Made by a program: the position numbers and the translations under genes
DNA from: Azonexus sp.
Lineage (GTDB): Bacteria > Pseudomonadota > Gammaproteobacteria > Burkholderiales > Rhodocyclaceae
NCBI RefSeq assembly: GCF_023150235.1
Contig: NZ_JAKLLH010000002.1
Coordinates: 62,001 to 126,000, forward strand
Direction of reading: 5' to 3'
DNA: 64,000 bases
The notes under the pieces: model-generated
What the model was told of the DNA's origin: nothing
Seen by the model: the letters and a program-made list of their open reading frames with translations, nothing else
The model's database searches: none
Part shown: positions 9,737 to 19,500 of the stretch, in pieces
Layout of the letters: every line of letters begins with the position of its first letter
How positions within the stretch are numbered: the stretch's first letter is position 1

Positions 9737-11029
9737 ATGAAATTTACCGACCTCGGCTTGAATGCCGAAATCCAGCGTGCCGTTGCCGAACAAGGCTACG
9801 ACACACCGACGCCGATCCAGCAACAGGCGATTCCCGCCGTGCTCGCCGGCCACGACCTGATGGCGACGGCCCAGACCGGCACCGGCAAGACTGCCGGGTT
9901 TACGCTGCCTATCCTGCAGCGACTCACCGCCGGGGCCAACGACCGCCTCAGCCGCGTTGCACGGACGCCGCGCGTACTGGTACTGACGCCGACCCGCGAA
10001 CTGGCGATCCAGGTCGAGGAGAGCGTGCGCACCTATGGCAAGCACTTGCCGATCAATTCGGTCGCGGTCTTTGGCGGCGTCGGCATCAACCCGCAGATCG
10101 GCCATTTGCGTCGCGGCGTCGATATCCTGGTGGCGACGCCGGGTCGTCTGCTCGACCATGTGCAGCAATCCACGGTCAACCTCGGCGCGATCGAGATTTT
10201 CGTTCTCGACGAAGCCGACCGCATGCTCGACATGGGCTTCATCCGCGATATCCGCAAGATCATCGCGTTGCTGCCCAAGGAACGGCAGAACCTGCTCTTC
10301 TCGGCGACCTTCTCGCCGGAAATCCGCGAGCTGGCGACCGGCCTGCTGCAGCAGCCGGTCAGTGTCGATGTCGCGCCGCGCAATACCGCGGCCGAAACCG
10401 TCAAGCAAACGGTGATCGAGACCAATCGCGAGCAGAAAAAGGATTTGCTCGAGCAGCTGTTCACCGAACGCAGCCTGCACCAGGTGCTGGTTTTTGCCCG
10501 CACCAAGCACGGTGCCGACGCGTTGGCGCGCAAGCTCGACAAGGCCGGGATCAAGGCCGGCGCGATCCACGGCGACAAGTCGCAAGGGGCACGCACCCGC
10601 GTGCTCAGTGAATTCAAGGAAGGCAAGCTGGCGGCACTGGTCGCCACCGACATCGCCGCGCGCGGCATCGACATCGACGGCTTGCCCTACGTGATCAACT
10701 ACGAGCTGCCCAACGTTCCCGAGGATTACGTGCACCGGATCGGTCGTACCGGCCGTGCCGGGATGGAAGGCGAGGCGATTTCGCTGGTCTGCCACGAAGA
10801 GCGGCCGCAGCTCAAGGACATCGAGAAGCTGATACGGCGTTCGCTTGATCGGGTGGTCGTCCCCGGTTTCGAGGCGGCCGCCCAGGCCACCCCGCGTCCG
10901 CCGCAGCCCGCACCGGGCAAGCGCACCGGTCAGCCGGGCCGCAAGAGTGGCGGCGAAGGCTCCGGCGGCAAGAAGCCGGGCAGTCCGCGCAACGGCCAGC
11001 CGCATCGCAGCGGCAGCCGCCACCGCTGA
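9737..11029 (+). CDS. rhlE: DEAD-box RNA helicase (RhlE type)
   Basis: ATP-dependent RNA helicase, probably acting in ribosome assembly or mRNA decay. The start was placed at ATG 9737 ([13 protein letters not shown]) after a TTTCAGGA ribosome site, 24 nt inside the longest GTG frame. It has the Q motif ([11 protein letters not shown]), motif [12 protein letters not shown], motif Ia [10 protein letters not shown], motif [15 protein letters not shown], motif III FSATF and motif [12 protein letters not shown]. The last 60 or so residues form a basic, Gly/Pro/Arg-rich tail typical of RhlE proteins. It stands alone between metZ and the HD-GYP gene. Confidence 0.94.
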   Translation: MKFTDLGLNAEIQRAVAEQGYDTPTPIQQQAIPAVLAGHDLMATAQTGTGKTAGFTLPILQRLTAGANDRLSRVARTPRVLVLTPTRELAIQVEESVRTYGKHLPINSVAVFGGVGINPQIGHLRRGVDILVATPGRLLDHVQQSTVNLGAIEIFVLDEADRMLDMGFIRDIRKIIALLPKERQNLLFSATFSPEIRELATGLLQQPVSVDVAPRNTAAETVKQTVIETNREQKKDLLEQLFTERSLHQVLVFARTKHGADALARKLDKAGIKAGAIHGDKSQGARTRVLSEFKEGKLAALVATDIAARGIDIDGLPYVINYELPNVPEDYVHRIGRTGRAGMEGEAISLVCHEERPQLKDIEKLIRRSLDRVVVPGFEAAAQATPRPPQPAPGKRTGQPGRKSGGEGSGGKKPGSPRNGQPHRSGSRHR

Positions 11030-11093
11030 AGCCGCTCGCGCCGGGTTAAAATCCCCGCCTCCCTCCCTCTTCACGCTACCCAGTCACTTCGCC

Positions 11094-12341
11094 ATGCCGC
11101 GTGTTTCCATCGATCATCTGCAGCCAGGGGTCTTTGTTTCCCTGGCTGAGTTGGGTTGGCTTGAGCACCCCTTCCTGCTCAACAGTTTCCGCATTGCCGA
11201 CAAGAAACAGATCCAGATTCTGCGTCAGCTAGGCCTGAAATCGGTGGAGTGGGACCCGGCCAGGAGCAGTGTGCAACCCCTGACGGAAAATGCACCGGCG
11301 CCGGAAGCGGAAGAGGAAATCGATTTTTCCGGCGCTGCATTGAATGTGATGCTCGACTCCAAGCGCGAGCGGGCTGTCCGCGTGCGCGAGCAACGCGAGC
11401 GCCTGGCCCGCTGCGAGCGGCTCTACGAGCAGGAAACTACCGGGATGGGCGAAATCCTCAAAGATCTCGGCGCGCGTCCGGTCGAATCGCACGCCCGGGC
11501 CAAGGCGGCGGTCGGCCGGATCGTTGGCGGTTTGCTCAAGGCCGACAGCGTCGCCGTGCACCTGGTCAACATGAAGGGCAAGGAGCCGGGGCTGGCGCAT
11601 CACGCGATGAACGTGATGGTGCTGTCGCTGCTGCTCGGCAAGGCCGCCGGCGCCGGCGAGGAGGATTTGAAGAATCTCGGCCTGGGCGCGCTCTTCCACG
11701 ATGTCGGCAAGACCGAGGTGCCGTCGCGGGTGCTGAAGAATGCGCAACGCTCGGCGTCGGAAGAGCATTTCTACCAGGCCCACGTCGGTTACGGGATCAA
11801 GAACGTCGCGGCGATTGCCGACATGGCCGTTGCCGCCAGGAACATCATTGCCTGCCACCACGAGCGTTTCGACGGCAAGGGCTATCCCAACCACCTGCCG
11901 GGCGCCAAGATTCCCCGCCTGGCGCGGATGGCGGCGATTGCCAACCGCTACGACAATCTCTGCAATCCCTTCGATCTGCGCACGGCCAAAATGCCGACCG
12001 AAGCGGTGGCGCAGATGTTCAAGCGCGAGGGCGAGGCTTTCGACCCCGAGTTGCTCAGCCTCTTCATCAAGGTTCTGGGTATCTATCCGCCGGGCAGCTT
12101 CGTGCAATTGAGCGACGGCAGCGTCGGCATCGTGGTCGAAACCAATAGCCGCGAGCTGCTGCGGCCGCTGGTCATGCTCTACGACAAGGACGTGCCGCGC
12201 CACGAAGCCCTGCTGATCGATCTTGCCGATGCCGATCTCGGCGTCAAGCAAGCCCTGCATCCGGCCAAATTGCCGTTGCCGCTGGTCGAATACCTGGCAC
12301 CGCGCGGGCGGGTCGATTACTACGTCGAGGCGGTCCGTTGA
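11094..12341 (+). CDS. DUF3391 / HD-GYP domain protein
   Basis: Predicted c-di-GMP phosphodiesterase-like protein of 415 residues. The ATG at 11094 starts the typical DUF3391 N-terminus (RVSIDHLQPGVFV, GWLEHPFLLNSF). A charged helical linker (about 85-115) leads to the HD-GYP domain: HHAMNV (169-174), FHDVGK (201-206), AHVGYGI (229-235) and HHERFDGKGYP (255-265). The Asp usually found in the later IAD-x-YDAL segment, inferred to be a metal ligand, is Asn here (IANRYDNL, Asn284), so activity is uncertain. A 32-nt palindrome follows the stop. The next gene encodes the c-di-GMP-binding ATPase MshE, so a role in setting MSHA pilus or biofilm behaviour is inferred. Confidence 0.9.
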   Translation: MPRVSIDHLQPGVFVSLAELGWLEHPFLLNSFRIADKKQIQILRQLGLKSVEWDPARSSVQPLTENAPAPEAEEEIDFSGAALNVMLDSKRERAVRVREQRERLARCERLYEQETTGMGEILKDLGARPVESHARAKAAVGRIVGGLLKADSVAVHLVNMKGKEPGLAHHAMNVMVLSLLLGKAAGAGEEDLKNLGLGALFHDVGKTEVPSRVLKNAQRSASEEHFYQAHVGYGIKNVAAIADMAVAARNIIACHHERFDGKGYPNHLPGAKIPRLARMAAIANRYDNLCNPFDLRTAKMPTEAVAQMFKREGEAFDPELLSLFIKVLGIYPPGSFVQLSDGSVGIVVETNSRELLRPLVMLYDKDVPRHEALLIDLADADLGVKQALHPAKLPLPLVEYLAPRGRVDYYVEAVR

Positions 12342-12350
12342 GGCATTTTG

Positions 12351-12382
12351 GGCAATTTTCACGGTCGACCGTGAAAATTGCC
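12351..12382. repeat. 32-nt perfect palindrome, copy 2 of the CACGGTCGACCGTG family
   Basis: The core CACGGTCGACCGTG lies at 12360-12373. The flanks GGCAATTTT and AAAATTGCC extend the symmetry without a mismatch to 32 nt. As RNA it would form a 14-bp stem with a UCGA loop. The sequence ATTTTTC follows directly on the + strand, so this copy could terminate transcription of the HD-GYP gene, whose stop lies 9 nt upstream. Confidence 0.92.
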
Positions 12383-12556
12383 ATTTTTCCCGGATTTCCG
12401 GCGTTTTTGCCATCTTTCGCCCACTGCTTTGCTGGCGGCGCTCCGCTTTGGCCGCAATCCATGCTCACGGCTTGCCCGGCCGGGTAAAAGCCGTTAACGT
12501 TGCGCGTTGCTGCCGACCGGCGGCGAATGCAGATAAATCCACTTTCGGAGCCAGGG

Positions 12557-14266
12557 ATGCCCCCCCCGCAGAAAATCCGTCTCGGCGACCTGCTGATCGA
12601 GCAGGGCTTGTTGACCCAGGAGCAGCTGAAAGCCTCGCTGGATCAGCAAAAGGCGACCGGGCGCAAGCTGGGGCGGATTTTCGTCGATAGCGGCTACGTC
12701 ACCGAGGAGGGCATCTCGCAGGCCCTGGCACGCCAGTTGCGGGCGCCCTTCATCGACCTGCGCGGTTTCAAGCCGCCCGATGAAAAATTGCTCAAGCTGT
12801 TGAGCGAAGCGCAGGCCCGCCGTTTCCGGGCGCTGGTGCTGGGTGAGGAAGAGGGTCTGTTGCGAGTCGGTTTTGCCGATCCGACCGATCTGCAGACCTA
12901 CGACGAGGTGGCTCGCCTGGTCCGCCGTGAAATGAGCATCGCGGTGGTCACCGAGTCGCAATTGCTGGCGCTGATCGACCGCGTTTACCGCCGTACCGAG
13001 GAAATTACCGGCCTGGCCAAGGAGTTGACCGCCGAACTCGGCGAGTCCACGGTCGATTTCGGCGATGTGATGGGCCTCACCGCGAGCGTTGAAGATGCGC
13101 CGGTGGTCAAGCTGATCCACACCGTGTTCGACGAAGCGATGCGCTCGCGCGCCTCCGATATCCACATCGAGCCGGAAGAAAAAAAGCTGCGCATCCGTTT
13201 CCGGATCGACGGCGTGCTGCACATCCAGACCGAAGCCGACATCAAGGTCGCCGGGGCGCTCGCCCTGCGCCTGAAGCTGATGTCCGGCCTCGATATTTCC
13301 GAAAAACGCTTGCCGCAGGACGGCCGTTTCAACGTCAAGGTGCGCAATGTCTCGGTCGATATCCGCATCTCGACCTTGCCGACCCAGCACGGCGAATCGG
13401 TGGTGATGCGTCTGCTGGCACAGAATGCTGGCCTGCTCAGCCTCGACGCGGTCAGCATGCCGAAGAAGGTGCTCGAAGTCTTGCGCCGGGCGATCGCCAA
13501 GCCGTCCGGGATCGTCCTGGTCACCGGTCCGACCGGCTCGGGCAAGACGACGACGCTCTACGCGGCGCTGAACGACCTGAATTCGCCGGAGCGCAAGATT
13601 CTCACCGTCGAGGACCCGGTCGAATACCGCTTGCCGGGGATCAATCAGGTCCAGGTCCAGGACAAGATCGACCTGACTTTTGGCCGCGTCCTGCGGGCAG
13701 CGCTGCGCCAGGATCCGGACGTGATCCTGGTCGGCGAAATGCGCGACCAGGAAACCGCCGAAATCGGCCTGCGGGCCGCGATGACCGGCCACCTGGTGCT
13801 GTCCACCCTGCACACCAACGATGTGCTATCGACCCCGATCCGCCTGCTCGACATGGGCGTGCCGCGCTACATGGTCGCGCTCAGCCTGCAACTGGTGATG
13901 GCGCAGCGCCTGGTGCGGGTGATCTGCGAAAGCTGCCGCCAGCCGCATGCGCCGACGCCGACCGAGCATGCCTGGCTGCTCGACGCGCTGAAGGGCTACA
14001 AGAACGAGCCGCGCGCCTTCAAGGGGGTGGGGTGCGAGCAGTGCAACATGACCGGCTACCAGGGACGAACCGGGGTCTATGAGTACCTCGAGATGACCAA
14101 CGACATCGTCGATGCGCTCAACGACCCCGACCCCAATCGCTACGTCCAGGTGGCACGCCGGCAAATGGCCGGCAATACCCTGCGCGACGACGCCCTGCGC
14201 CTGGTCATGACCGGCCGGACGACGGTGGACGAGGCGATGCGGATCACCGGGCAGGTGGACGACTGA
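12557..14266 (+). CDS. mshE: MSHA pilus assembly ATPase MshE
   Basis: GspE/PilB-family hexameric ATPase that powers pilus extension at the inner membrane. The start chosen is ATG 12557 (after GGAGCCAGGG), giving 569 residues. Residues 8-31 match the 24-residue MshEN c-di-GMP-binding pattern RLGxx(LVI)(LVI)xxG(LVI)(LVI)xxxxLxxxLxxQ. After a five-residue spacer a second, looser copy spans 37-60. The ATPase core has Walker A GPTGSGKTTTLY, Walker B-type ILVGEMRDQETA, and the metal-binding CESC...CEQC pair near the C-terminus. It begins the first msh block and overlaps mshG (TGATG). Confidence 0.95.
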   Translation: MPPPQKIRLGDLLIEQGLLTQEQLKASLDQQKATGRKLGRIFVDSGYVTEEGISQALARQLRAPFIDLRGFKPPDEKLLKLLSEAQARRFRALVLGEEEGLLRVGFADPTDLQTYDEVARLVRREMSIAVVTESQLLALIDRVYRRTEEITGLAKELTAELGESTVDFGDVMGLTASVEDAPVVKLIHTVFDEAMRSRASDIHIEPEEKKLRIRFRIDGVLHIQTEADIKVAGALALRLKLMSGLDISEKRLPQDGRFNVKVRNVSVDIRISTLPTQHGESVVMRLLAQNAGLLSLDAVSMPKKVLEVLRRAIAKPSGIVLVTGPTGSGKTTTLYAALNDLNSPERKILTVEDPVEYRLPGINQVQVQDKIDLTFGRVLRAALRQDPDVILVGEMRDQETAEIGLRAAMTGHLVLSTLHTNDVLSTPIRLLDMGVPRYMVALSLQLVMAQRLVRVICESCRQPHAPTPTEHAWLLDALKGYKNEPRAFKGVGCEQCNMTGYQGRTGVYEYLEMTNDIVDALNDPDPNRYVQVARRQMAGNTLRDDALRLVMTGRTTVDEAMRITGQVDD

Positions 14267-15498
14267 TGCCTTACTTTGAATACACCGGCCGGGCCGGCGA
14301 CGGTAGCGAAGCGCGCGGCGTGCTCGAAGCGGCAACGTCCGGTGCCGCCGCCGACCAGCTGTTGCAGCGCGGCATCCGGCCGGTGCGGATCGTGCCCGGC
14401 AAAGCGCCAAGCGCCGGCTTCGATCTCGGCGCGGTCTTTGCCAATCTGAACAAGCCCAAGATCCTGCCCATCGACGTGATGCTCTTCACCCGCCAACTGC
14501 ACACCCTGCTGCGTGCCGGCGTTCCCATCCTGCGGGCGCTTGCCGGCTTGCAGGAATCGATGAGCAATCGTTCGATGCAGGCGGTGTTGCAGGACATCCG
14601 CGACAGCCTGCAAAGCGGACGCGAGTTGTCCGCCTGCTTCGCCAAGCATCCGCGCATCTTTACCCCCTTCTACATATCGATGGTGCGAGTCGGCGAAATG
14701 ACCGGCCTGCTCGAGGAAATCTTCATCCGCCTCTACGAGCACCTCGATTTCGAGCGTTTCATGCGCGAGCAGGTCAAATCCGCGCTCCGCTATCCCAGCT
14801 TCGTCGTCCTCGCCATGGCGGTCGCCATCGTCATCGTCAATCTCTTCGTGATCCCGGCCTTCGCCAAGGTTTTTGCCGGCTTCAAGGTGCAACTGCCCCT
14901 GATGACGCGAATCCTGATCGGCTTTTCCGATTTCATGCAGAACTACTGGTACGTGATGCTGGCGGCAGTCATCGCCGCCGTCTTTGCCTTCCGCTCATGG
15001 ACCTCGACGGCTGGCGGCCTCTACCAATGGGACCGGATCAAGATGCGTATTCCGGTGGCCGGCAAGATCGTGCAGAAAGCAACCCTTGCCCGCTTTTCCC
15101 GCAGCTTCGCGCTCGCTTTCCGCAGCGGCGTGCCGGTCATCCAAGGCCTGTCCAACGTCGCGCTCACGGTCGACAACGCCTATGTGGCAAAAAAGATCGA
15201 AGGCATGCGCGAAACCGTCGAACGCGGCGATACCGTGCTCCGCGCCGCCGTCGCCTCGGGTATCTTCACTCCGGTGGTCCTGCAGATGATCGCCGTCGGC
15301 GAAGAGTCCGGCGCCCTCGACGAAATGATGGGCGAAGTCGCCGAGATGTATCAGCGCGAAGTCGAATACGAACTGAAGACCCTGGCGCAGCAGATCGAGC
15401 CCATTCTCATCGTCTTCCTCGGCGCCCTGGTCCTGGTCCTGGCCCTGGGCATCTTCCTCCCCCTGTGGGACCTCGGCAAAGCCGCCAAGGGAGGCTGA
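14266..15498 (+). CDS. mshG: MSHA pilus inner-membrane platform protein MshG
   Basis: GspF/PilC-family polytopic protein forming the platform on which the ATPase MshE acts. The 410-residue protein has two T2SSF repeats, the first around residues 70-190 (LFTRQLHTLLRAGVPILRAL) and the second around 270-395 (FSRSFALAFRSGVPVIQGL). Three strong hydrophobic segments are seen at about 170-190, 222-242 and 377-400. It starts inside the mshE stop and ends just before a pseudopilin gene. Confidence 0.95.
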   Translation: MPYFEYTGRAGDGSEARGVLEAATSGAAADQLLQRGIRPVRIVPGKAPSAGFDLGAVFANLNKPKILPIDVMLFTRQLHTLLRAGVPILRALAGLQESMSNRSMQAVLQDIRDSLQSGRELSACFAKHPRIFTPFYISMVRVGEMTGLLEEIFIRLYEHLDFERFMREQVKSALRYPSFVVLAMAVAIVIVNLFVIPAFAKVFAGFKVQLPLMTRILIGFSDFMQNYWYVMLAAVIAAVFAFRSWTSTAGGLYQWDRIKMRIPVAGKIVQKATLARFSRSFALAFRSGVPVIQGLSNVALTVDNAYVAKKIEGMRETVERGDTVLRAAVASGIFTPVVLQMIAVGEESGALDEMMGEVAEMYQREVEYELKTLAQQIEPILIVFLGALVLVLALGIFLPLWDLGKAAKGG

Positions 15499-15500
15499 CA

Positions 15501-16001
15501 ATGCGACAGCGCGGCTTCACCCTGCTTGAGCTGGTGCTGGTGATCGTCATCTTTGGCTTGTTGCTGGGGGTTTATCTGCGATCGGTGCGCTACTATCAGG
15601 AAATGGCCGAGCAGGCGACGGTATCGTTGACCCTCTCCAACATCCGTACCGGCATGGCCCATGAGTGGGTGGACAGGATCGTTCAGGGCAAGGCGGGGGA
15701 GAAAATCGATCAACTGATTGGCAGCAATCCCGTGCGCTGGCTGGAAAATCCTCCGCCGGCTTATTACGGCGAAATCAAGGCCCCAAATCCGGAGCGGATG
15801 GAAACGGCTTCCTGGTATTTCGATCTGTCTCAAAAAGAGCTGGTTTATGTCGTAAACAATGGCAGTGAGCTTGAAGTGGAAAATATGTCAGGCAGGAAAG
15901 TCTTGCGTTGGAAAGTCGCACTGGAGGACAATTCCGGCAGTACCTCTGCGGTTTTCGGCAACCTCGTTTTGCAGCCGGTCGTAAAGTATCGTTGGTTTTA
16001 A
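15501..16001 (+). CDS. Type IV pilin-like protein (MshF/MshB position)
   Basis: A 166-residue pseudopilin. It has a very short leader MRQRG followed by FTLLELVLVIVIFGLLLGV, with Glu at +5 after the expected PilD cleavage site. The C-terminal domain (for example SWYFDLSQKELVYVVNNG) has no similarity I recognise and no cysteine pair. It starts 2 nt after the mshG stop and ends 16 nt before mshA. Its place corresponds to mshF or mshB of Vibrio and Shewanella, but I cannot tell which from sequence; a minor pilin in the MSHA fibre or priming complex is inferred. Confidence 0.8.
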   Translation: MRQRGFTLLELVLVIVIFGLLLGVYLRSVRYYQEMAEQATVSLTLSNIRTGMAHEWVDRIVQGKAGEKIDQLIGSNPVRWLENPPPAYYGEIKAPNPERMETASWYFDLSQKELVYVVNNGSELEVENMSGRKVLRWKVALEDNSGSTSAVFGNLVLQPVVKYRWF

Positions 16002-16017
16002 TTACAGGAGTTGAAGA

Positions 16018-16431
16018 ATGAAAAAGCAGGCGGGTTTTACCCTGATCGAACTGGTGGTCGTGATCGTGATCCTCGGTATCTTGGCGGCGACGGCGTTGCC
16101 GAAATTTGTGGACTTGGGTTCCGATGCCCGTAAGGCCGCACTAAAAGGACTACAGGGGGCGGTGTTGGCTGCAGCCAACATGGCGTACGCCAAAGCTGCG
16201 CTTGCCGGTGAACTGGGTGCCACTGGTTCGGTAACAATTAACGGCGCTTCAGTATCCCTCGTATACGGCTATCCAGCGGCTGCGGCTATCGATGGCTTGC
16301 TGCAAGATCGTGCTGGTGCGACGTTCTCATCGGGTGTTTGGACCTTGAAGACCAGTTGTACCGCAACCTACAACGTGGCTACCGGTGCAAATGCTCCGGC
16401 GACAGTAACGATTGTAGATACGGGTTGTTAA
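16018..16431 (+). CDS. mshA: MSHA major pilin
   Basis: Type IVa-like pilin of 137 residues, inferred to be the main fibre subunit. The leader MKKQAG precedes [27 protein letters not shown], with Glu5 and the MSHA-type LPKFVDL continuation. Two cysteines close to the C-terminus (CTATYN and the terminal DTGC) would form the usual D-region disulfide. A strong ribosome site ACAGGAG precedes the ATG, in keeping with high expression. Compared with the flanking housekeeping genes the codon choice is less GC-biased. It sits between the pseudopilin and mshQ-like genes. Confidence 0.93.
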   Translation: MKKQAGFTLIELVVVIVILGILAATALPKFVDLGSDARKAALKGLQGAVLAAANMAYAKAALAGELGATGSVTINGASVSLVYGYPAAAAIDGLLQDRAGATFSSGVWTLKTSCTATYNVATGANAPATVTIVDTGC

Positions 16432-16557
16432 TTGCCTGTTTTTCGATGAAGGGTTTCTAGCCTGAGTATGTGCAGGTTGGGCGGTTTTTTGCGAGGGCGA
16501 GATGGCGCGGATGCCTCTCGCCTTTCACTTATTGAGCAGGTTATTTCCGGTTCAACG

Positions 16558-19500
16558 ATGATTCCACGTGGCTTGCCGAAAATCTTCTCGCTATGCATTC
16601 ACGCTCTGAGGCTGCTCGCTCTCTGCTGGTTTTCTATTCCTACGGCACAAGCCGTCACCTACGCCAACGCCTCGGTGCCTATTGCCTGGATCGATCCGAT
16701 CTCGGGCGGGCATGCGCGGGTCGGCTATAACACCGGAACCTATTTCTTCTCGGATACGGGAGGCTGCGGTACCAGCGGTACGACGCTCGACGATACCTTG
16801 AGCAACGCGATTACCCTGGGTTTCAATTTCTGGTTTGGTGGGGTTTCTTATTCCAGCCTGCAGGTCAGTACCAACGGGCGCCTTCAATTCGGTAACAATA
16901 CTTGCGGCTACGGTACCCAGAGTGTCGGGCCACCGCAGACCTATCCCTACGTTTATCCCAGCACGAACATGAATCAGACGATGAAGATCTTCGGGGCCGA
17001 TCTGGACCCTACGGATCTTGTCGATCGACCCAATTACCCATCGAGTACGGCCAAAACCAATTGCATGCGTTCGGGGACCGGTGGCAATTCCTGCGGGATT
17101 TACATCGCTACCCTGGGGACCGCGCCCTACCGTAAATTCGTGGTGACCTGGTACAACGTGCCGGAGTGGGTCAGCACCAGCAACACTTCCGGCAGCTTTA
17201 CCATGCAGGCCATCCTGCATGAGAACGGCGAGTTCGTTTTCCAGTATCTGAGCCTGAATCATGGCGGTAGCGGGCAGGCCGAGGTTGGCTGGCAGGTTGA
17301 TATGCAGGATTACGATGTCCTGCGTTTCCCCGGCGGTAGTGAGCCCGATAACAACACGGCCATGAAATTCTACATTCCGCAGCCGATGGCGGAGTACCGC
17401 ATGGAGCAGGCGAGCTGGCCGGCGGGTAGCAGTGTGCTCGATACCAGCGGTAATGCGCGGCATGCCTCTCCTTTCAGTGCCGGAGCATCGACATTGCCGA
17501 CCACGACACCCAGTGGCAAGGTCTGTCGCGGAGCAAGCATCCCGGCAAATACGTCAGCCAGCGATATTTCGGCGATTGCGACACCCTTCAGCATGCAGAC
17601 CGTGGGTAGTCAGGGAAGCTTCACCTTCTGGTATCGGCATCCCGATAACGGAGAAAGGATGTTGCTCGATGCCTCTGGCGTCAGCGCGACGCCGGGTGCC
17701 AGTCGCTGGTTTTATGTCATGAAAACAACATCGAGGCGCCTGAAATTCGTCATCTACGACGATGCCGGTACTCGTTACGAAGCCCTGACCAGTAGCAATG
17801 CCTTGTCTTCCTCCGGTAGTTGGGACCATATCGGGGTGTCGTGGAATTTCAATGGCAAGCCGGGGAGCAATCAGGATCGCCTGCTGCTCTGGATTAACGG
17901 CAGTCTGGTCAAAACGCAGGCATTCACGACTTCGGCACCGATGTCTACAGCAATCGGCACGCTTCATATCGGAGACAACCGTAGCCCGCTCGGCGTCGAG
18001 AATAATGCCGGCGATCCCGCGCCGAACGGCCCGCGCGGTACCGGAAGCTCGGCCGGAGGGACGATTGATGAACTGCGCATTTATAACGTCGAGGGCGGCA
18101 AGGGTCTTATCGACCGGGATCGCAACCAGGCTTCCGCTTGCCTGTCGCACTACGCCATTACCCATGCCGGCGCCGGTTCAACCTGTCAGCCGACACAAAT
18201 CACGATCACGGCTCACGATATGGGGCACAGCCCTCTCCTGATGCCGAACAACACGACTTCGATCCAGATCGGAACTTCTTCCGGTAGAGGGGATTGGGCG
18301 ATCATCAACGGTTATGGCGTCCTGAACAACGGCCTCGCCGACGACGGTGTCGCCACCTATCTCTTTAACGGTGAATACCAGGTCGTCCTCGGCTTGACGC
18401 ATGGCCAGGCGGGAACCGTGAGTGTCAATGTGACCGACGGTCAATTGGCGGAGAGTCCGGCGGAGGACCCGAATCTTGTCATTTCATTGTGTTCGGGGAT
18501 TTCCGGGTTCAATGCTTGCGACAAGGTCGTCGCTCCCGCACTGCGCTGTACGCCACCATTGACTGCCGATCCGGCGAATCTCGCCTACGCCCGTTTGAAA
18601 ACCAAGCTTGCCGGTGACGATTTTGCCTTCGATCTTGTCGCGCTGAAGGCAGATGGAACCCTGGAGCCCGCATTCGCCGGCAAAGTCAATATCGATCTGG
18701 TGGCCAACAGTACCAACGATATTGCAACCAATGCCGGTACCCGTTGCCCGGACTCGCAAACAGCCATCATTCCGGTGGCCAGCAATGTCGGCTTCGGTTC
18801 GGCGGCCCTGCCTACCGCCGATACCCCGGGCTATGGCCAGGTCAATGTTCCCGCTACCACGATAGCCAGCGTGGTTCCAGGTAATCCGGGCTATCGGGCG
18901 TATCGCGATGTCAGGGTGCGTTTTACCTGCAATTCAACCTATTGCCCTCCCTCTGGCATGGTTCGCTGTTCCAGCGACAATTTCGCGATTCGTCCCAAGG
19001 ATGTAAGTATCACGCCGGTAGCGCCACTGGTGCAAAACAACAATTCCTACGCCGGGGCCACGGGATACAAGCAGGTTGCCGGTTCGGATTTTTCCCTGGT
19101 GGCGACGGCGGTATCCGGTTATAACGGTGTGCTTTCCGTTGATGTCGGCGCCAATCTGGTGACCAGTTGCTGGGGAAACTCCAGTGGTTGTCCCGCACCT
19201 TTGCCGACGACGGCCCTGCGTACCGTATCGTCCACCAATGTCACCTTCAGTGCGGCATCGGTGGCGAGCGGTAGTACGGGCAACAGCATTTTTCAGTATC
19301 ACGATGCCGGAACTTTCCGTTTCGAGAAATTCGCGGTCTCCGATCAACTCTATACTGCCGTCGATAAGCCGAATGACTGTATCGAGAACAGTAGTAGCAA
19401 CGACCGGCTTGCCGACGATGGTGTAAGCCCGGACCCGAACGGAAAAGTGGGTTGCACCCTGGCCAACCAGTCACAGCTTGGTCCCTTCGGTCGCTTTTAT

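Noticed and set aside
12351-12382. Palindrome as a parS (partition) site
   Set aside because: The outer TTTCAC/GTGAAA resembles parS half-sites, but eight extra bases separate them and other copies lack these flanks; no parAB genes are nearby.
16432-16557. Terminator between mshA and mshQ
   Set aside because: A T-run (about 16482-16487) is present, but the only stem (CCTG/CAGG) is four base pairs and not adjacent to it.
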